Below are positions 57,641-64,000 of a DNA stretch of 64,000 nucleotides, one piece after another; positions within the stretch are counted from its first letter, which is position 1, and the number at the start of each line of letters is the position of its first letter. The translations under genes were made by a program, and so were the position numbers. The stretch is from Burkholderiaceae bacterium (GTDB lineage: Bacteria; Pseudomonadota; Gammaproteobacteria; Burkholderiales; Burkholderiaceae_C), in contig JAEUOU010000022.1 in NCBI GenBank assembly GCA_016790575.1, positions 1-64,000 on the forward strand. The letters are read 5' to 3'. The notes under the pieces are model-generated. The model was given only the letters and a program-made list of their open reading frames with translations, ran no database searches and was not told the DNA's origin.

Positions 57641-59137
57641 TTATCGCCGCAGCGCATGGCGCAAGTCGGGACCGGAAAGCAGGCCGATGAACACCACGGC
57701 GAATGCGCCAGTGACCGCCAAGGTGAGTCCCGTTGGCGTGTCGACGGCCGGCAAGGCGTGCCTTATCCAGGCGGCAAGCATGACGCCCGACAAGGTCGCT
57801 GCCATCAAACGAAGCGGCAGCCAGCGTTTCGCTGCGGAACCCAGGGCGACCAGTACCACCGCAGCGACCGTCACGTAGGCCAGGTTCAGCATCACCATCA
57901 GACGTTCACCGTCACCGCCGGCCCAGTTGCCGGCGCCCAACAGCCCGGTCAATACGGCTCCATAGGCCAGAGCGGCAAGCCGCATCTTGCCCTGCACCGC
58001 CAATACGGTCAGCCCCACCGCGGTGACTGCCTGGGGCAACAAACTCCACGCACCACTTGCGCCCCAAAGGGCAACCCGGCTCAGCGCTGGCGGATCCATG
58101 CGGCCCCAGCCGAACAAAAGCGCAGCCAGCGACGGTGCGCCCAAAAAAAGTCCTGCGGCCGCGGCGCAGGCCAAAGTCCAGGCCAGCGCCATGGCAGCCC
58201 GGATGGCGGTATCGGCCGCCGCAGACCGGTGTCCCGTGTCAGTGCGGTCCGCCAATGCCCGTGCGATGGCGGGAAACGCGAGTGTGGCGACCAGCTGAAT
58301 GGCCAGGACCAGCGGCAACTCGATCAGTTTCCACGCGTAGTTGAAGGTCGCCAATGCCCCTTCGCCCGACTGGGAAGCCAATGATCGCGCGACGAAAGGC
58401 AGCGCCAGCGGCAGGCCCGCCGACAGCCCCGCCCAAAGCCACACCGATGCGGCGGGCGAGGCGGGCCCGTCCCCTGACGCCGGTACCCGGATCGCATCGG
58501 TCCCATCGCCCGGAAAGACACCGCGCCGCAAGCGCCACGCCTGCCAGAGCAGGCGCAGGCCCATGGCCAGCAGGAAAAAGAGACAAAAAACCCGAAAAGC
58601 CCACGTATTTTGGTGCCCTATCGCTATCCAAAGCATTGCACCGATCAACACCCCGTTGACCACCAGGTTGGCGCCGTACATGCCGGCAAAGTCGCGAAGA
58701 TGCTGCAGCCGGGTGGACCACAGGGCAGCCAATAACGCCAGCGGAAGCGCCAAGGCGCTCCAGATCATGGCCTCAGAGGCCGTTTCACGCAGAGGTTGCG
58801 GGACACCCACCGCCAGAATCGACAGCGCTGGGTCACGGCCAAATCCCAGCAAAAGCCCCAGCCCGGCGCCCAACAGCAGCAGTGAGCGCGCCAGCCTGCG
58901 CTGGGTTGCCGCCTGTGCGTCCGGTGTCTGGCGCGCCCAATGTGGCAACAACACATAGGCCAGCGCGCCGCTGGCCAATAATCCGGCCACCCAGTCGGGC
59001 AGGGTCAACATCAGCACCACCACGTCGCCCAGGCCCGTTGCGCCAAATGCAGCAGCCTGGGCCGATTCGCGCGCGAGACCGAGAATGCGACTCGCCAGCA
59101 ACAGGGACAGGGACAGCAAACCGGCGCGCAGCAACAT
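57641..59137 (-). CDS. MurJ-like MOP-superfamily lipid-linked glycan flippase
   Basis: A 498-residue membrane protein with about 12–14 hydrophobic helices: [20 protein letters not shown] at the N-terminus and [18 protein letters not shown] in the middle. It belongs to the MurJ/Wzx superfamily but departs from the usual betaproteobacterial MurJ sequence, and it heads a glycan operon, so a Wzx-like role for the lipid-linked glycan is more likely than lipid II export. The start at 59137 was chosen at the family N-terminus. A minus-strand CATAAT seven bases before the ATG suggests a possibly leaderless operon start. Confidence 0.78.
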   Translation of the reverse strand: MLLRAGLLSLSLLLASRILGLARESAQAAAFGATGLGDVVVLMLTLPDWVAGLLASGALAYVLLPHWARQTPDAQAATQRRLARSLLLLGAGLGLLLGFGRDPALSILAVGVPQPLRETASEAMIWSALALPLALLAALWSTRLQHLRDFAGMYGANLVVNGVLIGAMLWIAIGHQNTWAFRVFCLFFLLAMGLRLLWQAWRLRRGVFPGDGTDAIRVPASGDGPASPAASVWLWAGLSAGLPLALPFVARSLASQSGEGALATFNYAWKLIELPLVLAIQLVATLAFPAIARALADRTDTGHRSAAADTAIRAAMALAWTLACAAAAGLFLGAPSLAALLFGWGRMDPPALSRVALWGASGAWSLLPQAVTAVGLTVLAVQGKMRLAALAYGAVLTGLLGAGNWAGGDGERLMVMLNLAYVTVAAVVLVALGSAAKRWLPLRLMAATLSGVMLAAWIRHALPAVDTPTGLTLAVTGAFAVVFIGLLSGPDLRHALRR

Positions 59138-59196
59138 GGCGCCGATTATGGATTCAGCCAAAGGATCCCTCTTCAGAATCGGGGAGCCGAAAAAAC

Positions 59197-59202
59197 TAAA
59201 AT
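59197..59202 (+). promoter_or_regulatory. Likely −10 element of lysS
   Basis: TAAAAT about 75 bases upstream of the lysS ATG, in the 139-base divergent region shared with the glycan operon. No convincing −35 is seen. Confidence 0.35.
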
Positions 59203-59276
59203 CTCCTGTTTCGGCGAATAGTGCCTGTGGCACCGCCTTCTGCTGGCGCCCGCCGCGCCCCTTACCCAGCCTGCCC

Positions 59277-60842
59277 ATGTCCGAGACCACCCCTACCCCA
59301 GCCCCCCAGGATGAAAACCAGCTGATCGCCGAACGCCGCGAAAAGCTCAAGGCACTGCGCGAGGCTCAGGCCCAAGGCAAAGGCGTCGCATTCCCGAACG
59401 ATTTCAAGCCCGAAGACCATGCCGCCGCATTGCTGGTGGCGCATGGGGACAAACCGGCAGAGGCATTCACCGGCGACAATGCGATCACAGTTACCGCCAA
59501 GATCGCCGGCCGGATGATGCTCAAACGGGTGATGGGCAAGGCCAGTTTCGCGACGCTCCAAGACGCCACCGGACGCTTTCAGATTTACGTCACCCGTGAT
59601 GGCGTCGGCGAAGAAGCCTACACGGCCTTCAAGCACTGGGACCTGGGTGACATCGTGGCGGCAGAAGGCACCCTGTTCAAGACCCGTACCGGCGAGTTGT
59701 CGGTACAGACGACCCACATCAGGCTCCTGACAAAAAGCCTGCGTCCCATGCCGGACAAGTTTCACGGCATCCACGACCAGGAGGTCAAGTACCGCCAGCG
59801 CTACGTGGATCTGATGACCGACGAGGCGGCCCGCAAGCGCTTTGTCGCTCGCAGCAAAGCCGTCAGTGGCATCCGCGAATTCATGGTCGCGCATGAGTTT
59901 CTGGAAGTTGAAACACCCATGCTGCACCCGATCCCGGGCGGGGCCAATGCCAGGCCCTTCGTGACCCACCACAATGCGCTGGAGCAGGAGATGTTCCTGC
60001 GCATTGCACCCGAGCTCTACCTCAAGCGCCTGATCGTGGGCGGCTTCGAGCGCGTGTTCGAGATCAACCGCAACTTCCGCAACGAGGGCATCTCGGTCCG
60101 GCACAACCCGGAATTCACCATGATGGAGTTCTATGCGGCGTACTGGAACTATCGTGATCTCATGGGGTTTACCGAGCAACTCATCCGCGATGCAGCACTC
60201 AAGGCCGTGGGTACGCTGCAGCTGAGTTACCAGGGTCGCGGGGTCGATCTGTCCCAACCCTTTGCGCGCCTGACCATCCGCGAGGCCATCTTCCAGTACA
60301 CCGAAGCCGGCGCCCATGTGGACGACACCGCCTGGCTGATCAGCGCCCTCAAGAAGCTGGGCAAAACCGACGAGAAGGACAAGCTGTCCACCCGCAGCCT
60401 GGCCAGCCTGCAGGTGCTTTACTTTGAAGAAACCGTGGAAGACAAGCTCTGGCAGCCGACCTTCATCATGGAGCACCCCACCGAGATTTCCCCGCTGGCG
60501 CGCGCCAACGACGCCCGCCCCGAGGTGACCGAACGCTTTGAGCTCTACATCACCGGCCGCGAATTCGGCAATGGTTTTTCCGAGCTCAATGACGCCGAAG
60601 ACCAGGCCGCCCGTTTCCACGCCCAGGTGGCGGCCAAGGACGGTGGTGACGACGAAGCCATGTTCTACGACCACGACTTTGTCCGCGCGCTGGAATACGG
60701 CATGCCGCCCACCGGCGGCTGCGGCATCGGCATCGACCGCCTGATGATGCTGCTGACCGACAGCCCCAGCATCCGGGACGTCATCCTGTTCCCGGCGCTG
60801 CGCCGCGAGCACGACACGCCGGCGCCCCGACGCGAGGCCTGA
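59277..60842 (+). CDS. lysS: Lysyl-tRNA synthetase, class II
   Basis: A 521-residue class II enzyme that charges tRNA-Lys. The N-terminal OB-fold anticodon-binding domain covers about residues 70–170. Motif 1 is in [20 protein letters not shown], motif 2 in [20 protein letters not shown] and motif 3 in [20 protein letters not shown]. The frame is open 64 codons upstream; the ATG at 59277 begins typical LysS sequence. It is divergent to the glycan operon and marks its upstream boundary. Confidence 0.98.
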   Translation: MSETTPTPAPQDENQLIAERREKLKALREAQAQGKGVAFPNDFKPEDHAAALLVAHGDKPAEAFTGDNAITVTAKIAGRMMLKRVMGKASFATLQDATGRFQIYVTRDGVGEEAYTAFKHWDLGDIVAAEGTLFKTRTGELSVQTTHIRLLTKSLRPMPDKFHGIHDQEVKYRQRYVDLMTDEAARKRFVARSKAVSGIREFMVAHEFLEVETPMLHPIPGGANARPFVTHHNALEQEMFLRIAPELYLKRLIVGGFERVFEINRNFRNEGISVRHNPEFTMMEFYAAYWNYRDLMGFTEQLIRDAALKAVGTLQLSYQGRGVDLSQPFARLTIREAIFQYTEAGAHVDDTAWLISALKKLGKTDEKDKLSTRSLASLQVLYFEETVEDKLWQPTFIMEHPTEISPLARANDARPEVTERFELYITGREFGNGFSELNDAEDQAARFHAQVAAKDGGDDEAMFYDHDFVRALEYGMPPTGGCGIGIDRLMMLLTDSPSIRDVILFPALRREHDTPAPRREA

Positions 60843-60869
60843 ACGCCCCTTCCCCGCCCTTGGGGGGCG

Positions 60870-61172
60870 TCAGGACCGGGGAATGTCGCGGGCTTCGACG
60901 TCGGTCACATCGTCCGCGGCGGGCCGGCGGACACCGGTTCGGGCCGCCGCCCCGTCGGCCGCAGCCGTCGGGCGCCACCGGCCTTGCCGGCTTCGCACCA
61001 CACGCCAGGTTTCCCACAGCGCGGGGCGCCGGCCGGTGAGCAGCGCCCGCAACACGACGAACAATGCCACCACCACCCCCGCCGCCAGCAGGCTGAGCGC
61101 AAAAACAGCCGCCAGGGCAGCCAGCAGGAATCTCAGCAACAGCGACAGGGTGCGCTGCAGGAGTGTGGACAT
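60870..61172 (-). CDS. Small membrane protein of unknown function
   Basis: A 100-residue protein. Residues about 8–45 form one long or two short hydrophobic helices (LLLRFLLAALAAVFALSLLA, AGVVVALFVVLRALL). They are followed by TGRRPALWETWRVVRSRQGR and an Ala/Arg/Asp-rich tail. GGAAGG stands nine bases before the ATG at 61172; an ATG three codons earlier is too close to it. I do not recognise a family. Confidence 0.6.
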   Translation of the reverse strand: MSTLLQRTLSLLLRFLLAALAAVFALSLLAAGVVVALFVVLRALLTGRRPALWETWRVVRSRQGRWRPTAAADGAAARTGVRRPAADDVTDVEARDIPRS

Positions 61173-61288
61173 CAGGATCATCCCTTCCGGCGCGAAAGCG
61201 CGCGCCTCGGTGAACAAGGTCTGCAGATGGGGACTGCGCCGCGAATGACCAGCCCCGGCGTCACCCCTGCCCCCAAAAAATCTGCTCC

Positions 61289-62386
61289 TCAGGGCAACAA
61301 CGCCAGCGCCTGCTGGTAGGTGGTGCTGCACATCAGCGCATCCCACGGCGCCGGGATGCCGGCCGGCAGCAGCGACAGGCGCCGCAGCTCGCTGGCTTCG
61401 CGCGCTTGCCAGCGGCCTTTGAGCTGGGCTTCCGCCAGGCCGTCCAGCAGTTCGTCCACCGCCTGGCCGCCGTCCAGGCTCTGGTTGCACAGCAGCACCA
61501 GGTCGCAGCCTGCGTCCAGTGCCGCCACCGCCGCTTCGGTGTAGCCCACCTCCCGGCCGTCGATCCGCCGCGCGCCGGCCATCGACAGGTCGTCACTGAA
61601 GATGGCCCCGTCAAAACCCAGCTGCCGGCGCAGGATGTCCTCCAGCCAACGGCGCGAGAAACCCGCCGGGCGGCTGTCCACCCGTGGATACACCACATGC
61701 GCGGGCATGACACTGGTCAGCACCGAACTGAGCCAGCCATACGGTGCCGCATCATCGGCGAGGATGGCCTTGAGGCTGCGCCGGTCGACCGGAATCTCGA
61801 TGTGGGAGTCGGCGCGCACAAAGCCATGCCCCGGGAAATGTTTGCCGCAGGCCGCCATGCCGGCGCGCAGCAGCCCGTGCATCAGGCTTTTGGCCAGCAC
61901 GGTGACGACCCGCGGGTCGGCATGAAAGGCCCGGTCACCGATCACGCTGCTGCGGGACTGGTCGGTGTCGGCCCAGTCCAGGTCCAGCACCGGGGTGAAG
62001 CTGAAATCCACGCCACAGGCGCGCAGTTCGGCCGCGAGCACGTAGCCGGCGGCGCTGGCCGCGTTCTGCGCCCGCAGGGCGCCCGAGCCGGCCGCCCCTT
62101 TGCCATCGTCCATCCACATCTGTCCGAAAGCCCGCATCGGCGGCAGGTGGGTGAAGCCGTCGGTGCGAAAGCGCTGCACCCGACCGCCTTCATGGTCGAC
62201 GCAGATCAGCAGATCCTCCCGCACCGCCTTGATCTGGGCGCACAGCTCGGCCAGCTGGGCACGGTGGTGCCAGTTGCGGGCAAACAGGATCAGTCCACCG
62301 GTCAACGGGTGGGCCAGACGGCGCCGATCGTCGGCGTTCAACGCCGTGCCGGCGATGTCCAGAATCAGGGGAGCGTGCGGGTTCAT
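61289..62386 (-). CDS. nagZ: Beta-N-acetylhexosaminidase (peptidoglycan recycling)
   Basis: A 365-residue GH3 enzyme that removes GlcNAc from anhydromuropeptides in the cytosol. The catalytic-loop motif is [20 protein letters not shown], with [11 protein letters not shown] supplying the nucleophile aspartate. [14 protein letters not shown] is the N-terminal substrate loop. It lies in recO–pdxJ–acpS–nagZ, a common betaproteobacterial order. Confidence 0.97.
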   Translation of the reverse strand: MNPHAPLILDIAGTALNADDRRRLAHPLTGGLILFARNWHHRAQLAELCAQIKAVREDLLICVDHEGGRVQRFRTDGFTHLPPMRAFGQMWMDDGKGAAGSGALRAQNAASAAGYVLAAELRACGVDFSFTPVLDLDWADTDQSRSSVIGDRAFHADPRVVTVLAKSLMHGLLRAGMAACGKHFPGHGFVRADSHIEIPVDRRSLKAILADDAAPYGWLSSVLTSVMPAHVVYPRVDSRPAGFSRRWLEDILRRQLGFDGAIFSDDLSMAGARRIDGREVGYTEAAVAALDAGCDLVLLCNQSLDGGQAVDELLDGLAEAQLKGRWQAREASELRRLSLLPAGIPAPWDALMCSTTYQQALALLP

Positions 62387-62414
62387 GGGGATTCAGAACG
62401 ATAATGATGTCATT

Positions 62415-62460
62415 TTTGATAGCAAACAATGACCATTTGACGCTGGGTAATGGCCATTTT
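62415..62460 (+). repeat. Interspersed repeat, copy G
   Basis: GATAGCAAACAATGACC then ATTTGACGCTGGGTAATGGCC with flanking TTTTT runs. It fills the gap between acpS and nagZ, ending six bases beyond the acpS stop. Confidence 0.85.
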
Positions 62461-62465
62461 TATCA

Positions 62466-62858
62466 CTATTTTTGTTCCACCACGCAGAAACTGGCTGCGT
62501 AGTCGGTCTCGTCGGTCACGCTGACGTGCGCCACCAGGTTGCGGGCCTCGAACCAGGTCTTCAAACCGCCATGCAGCACGATGGCCGGCTTGCCACTGAC
62601 CTCTTTGGTGATTTCGCACAGGCGCCAGCTCATGGGCAAACGCATGCCCAGGCCAATCGCCTTGGAAAACGCCTCCTTGGCCGAAAACCGCGTGGCCAGG
62701 TATCGCACACCCCGCTCCGGCCAGCGCACGCTGCGCGCCTGCCACACCGCCAGTTCGCCGTCGCTGAGCACTTTGCGGGGGAAACGGTCGCCGTGCCGCT
62801 CCAGGCTGGCGCGGATGCGGCGTACATCGCAGATGTCGGTGCCGATGCCGTAGATCAT
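62466..62858 (-). CDS. acpS: Holo-[acyl-carrier-protein] synthase
   Basis: A 130-residue phosphopantetheinyl transferase that activates [23 protein letters not shown] carries the Mg-binding Asp, and [15 protein letters not shown] the Glu–Lys motif. It overlaps pdxJ as ATGA at 62855–62858. The open frame extends far upstream only as a pdxJ shadow. Confidence 0.97.
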   Translation of the reverse strand: MIYGIGTDICDVRRIRASLERHGDRFPRKVLSDGELAVWQARSVRWPERGVRYLATRFSAKEAFSKAIGLGMRLPMSWRLCEITKEVSGKPAIVLHGGLKTWFEARNLVAHVSVTDETDYAASFCVVEQK

Positions 62859-63604
62859 CGGCCCGCCGCGTCGATGCAGGCCAGATAACCGCGGACGGTG
62901 GCCGCATAGCCCTGTTCCAGCGCGTCGGCGATCAGGGCATGGCCGATCGACACTTCCGCCACACCGGGCACGGCGCGCAGGAAATCGGTCAGGTTGTCCT
63001 GGCTCAGATCGTGTCCGGCGTTCACCCCCAGGCCGGCCTCGCGCGCGGCGGCGGCGGCGGCCGCATAGCGCGCAAGCTGTGTGGCCTGTCCCGCATGCCC
63101 CCACGCGGCGGCATAGGGCTCGGTGTACAGCTCCACCCGGTCGGCACCGACCGCGCGGGCCGCCGCCATCTGTTCGGGCACCGGATCCATGAACAGGCTC
63201 ACGCGCACCCCCAGCGCGCGGCACTCATGTATCACCGGACGCAGACGCGCGGCATCGTCCGGAAAACTCCAGCCGTGGTCGCTGGTGAACTGGCCCTGGC
63301 TGTCCGGCACAAAGGTCACCTGGTGCGGGCGCACCCGGCGCACAAAGTCCATCAGGTTGTGGAAGGGATTGCCCTCGATGTTGTATTCCCGGTCCGGCCA
63401 GTCCTGCATCAGCGTGGCGAGATCGAACACGTCCTGCGCCCGGATGTGCCGCTCGTCCGGCCGGGGATGCACGGTGATGCCGTGCGCACCGGCCTGCAGG
63501 CACTGCGTCGCCGCGCGGGTGACGGACGGGATGCCCAGATGCCGGGTGTTGCGCACCAGCGCAACCTTGTTGACGTTGACGGAAAGGGCGGTTGTGGTGG
63601 CCAT
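62855..63604 (-). CDS. pdxJ: Pyridoxine 5'-phosphate synthase
   Basis: A 249-residue TIM barrel that forms the pyridoxine ring from deoxyxylulose 5-phosphate (the Dxs product) and 3-amino-2-oxopropyl phosphate. [48 protein letters not shown] and [14 protein letters not shown] are family segments. The start at 63604 overlaps the recO stop (TGATG). Confidence 0.97.
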   Translation of the reverse strand: MATTTALSVNVNKVALVRNTRHLGIPSVTRAATQCLQAGAHGITVHPRPDERHIRAQDVFDLATLMQDWPDREYNIEGNPFHNLMDFVRRVRPHQVTFVPDSQGQFTSDHGWSFPDDAARLRPVIHECRALGVRVSLFMDPVPEQMAAARAVGADRVELYTEPYAAAWGHAGQATQLARYAAAAAAAREAGLGVNAGHDLSQDNLTDFLRAVPGVAEVSIGHALIADALEQGYAATVRGYLACIDAAGR

Positions 63605-64000
63605 CACAGGTTCTGCAGGTCGATCATCATCTGGCGGGTGCGCAGCGTGCCGGTGCCGCAATGGTAGTTCAGCAGCGTGCGCAACTGGGGGCGAAGACCG
63701 GCGCCGCACGCAGAACACGCACGCAAAGTTGCCGTGTAGGGCGCGCTGTCGTCCAGCGCAGTCTGCAAGGCGCGCCAATCGGTGCCGCTCAGCGTGGCGG
63801 AATCATCCGCGTGGGCCTCGCGCAGCCCCCCCTCGGGGACCAGGCAATAGCGCGCCCCATCGTTCAATGGCGCCAAGGTCAAGGTCTGGGAATCGAGCTG
63901 GGGCAGGAGGCCAATTTCGCGCAGCAAAAGCAACTCGAACGCACGCAGCGCGGTATGCATCAGATCATCGCCCCCACGGGCAAGCAGCTGAACGGCCGCG
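63604..64000 (-). CDS. recO: DNA repair protein RecO, 3' part
   Basis: The minus-strand frame enters from beyond base 64000, so the N-terminal OB fold is missing. The visible 131 residues are the helical C-terminal domain: [36 protein letters not shown], and a CSACG motif as in the zinc-binding part of some RecO proteins. RecO loads RecA with RecR at single-stranded gaps. It is coupled to pdxJ by a TGATG overlap. Confidence 0.9.
   Translation of the reverse strand, partial: AAVQLLARGGDDLMHTALRAFELLLLREIGLLPQLDSQTLTLAPLNDGARYCLVPEGGLREAHADDSATLSGTDWRALQTALDDSAPYTATLRACSACGAGLRPQLRTLLNYHCGTGTLRTRQMMIDLQNL

Noticed and set aside
58575-58629. Possible degenerate eighth copy of the interspersed repeat inside the flippase gene (minus strand GATAGCGATAGGGCACC...)
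   Set aside because: Only the GATAGC, CACC and ACG-TGGG parts agree; similarity is too weak to separate from chance without an alignment score.
60843-60872. GC-rich stem after lysS (ACGCCCC...GGGGCGT)
   Set aside because: No T-run follows and such pairings are frequent in this base composition.

Overview
The window looks like chromosome from a betaproteobacterium of the order Burkholderiales, most likely Comamonadaceae or close to it. This rests on the high GC content, on gene orders such as leuC–small lipoprotein–leuD–leuB–asd–fimV–truA–trpF–trpBA–accD and gntR–sdhCDAB–sdhE–gltA divergent from mdh, and on an interspersed repeat of about 43 bp (core roughly GATAGC..AAGTGACCTTTT.ACGCTGGGTATTGGC) that occurs seven times. 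No rRNA, tRNA, CRISPR array, insertion sequence or phage gene was seen.

Layout. 1–2862: the end of a TRAP large permease gene and, convergent to it, its likely periplasmic binding protein. 3100–6145 (minus): xseB–ispA–dxs, the isoprenoid precursor operon. 6375–10802 (plus): Rieske oxygenase, EamA-type transporter, mercaptopyruvate-type sulfurtransferase and trhP. 10887–11975 (minus): a PA0069-type radical SAM gene under a near-perfect LexA box. 12116–15763 (plus): a small exported protein, fadD and a bile-acid/sodium symporter family gene. 16007–27453: a TCA-cycle island, with acnB, an exported unknown, a CitE-like lyase and mdh on minus, and a GntR regulator, sdhCDAB, sdhE and gltA on plus. 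The two arms meet at one intergenic region that carries a 12-bp palindrome inside the regulator's promoter. 27721–40106 (plus): leucine, aspartate-semialdehyde, fimV/truA, tryptophan and accD genes. 40237–40788: yggT.

40961–59137 (minus) is the most distinctive region: one tightly packed, often overlapping gene string of seventeen genes. They encode a MurJ-like flippase, HpcH/HpaI-type aldolase, initiating phosphoglycosyl transferase, asparagine-synthase-type amidotransferase, glycosyltransferase, WbpG/HisH/HisF amidination trio, Gfo/Idh oxidoreductase, CMP-sugar synthetase, SDR, methyltransferase, NeuB, NeuC, a NeuD/PglD acetyltransferase, a CBS–aminotransferase fusion and a PglF-type 4,6-dehydratase. 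Read as a pathway, this makes a nonulosonic acid of the legionaminic type from UDP-diacetamidobacillosamine. It is probably acetamidino-modified and perhaps methylated, and is then put on a short lipid-linked glycan and flipped. The part between about 43 and 54 kb is visibly lower in GC than its surroundings.

59277–64000: lysS on plus, then on minus a small membrane protein, nagZ, acpS, pdxJ and the 3' part of recO.

The points most worth following up are: a 33-codon, apparently leaderless Thr/Lys/Ile-rich leader peptide with competing hairpins ahead of asd; the legionaminic-type operon with its CBS–aminotransferase fusion and a HisF paralogue lacking the first catalytic Asp; a repeat copy that has become coding sequence inside asnB; and the LexA box at the radical SAM gene.
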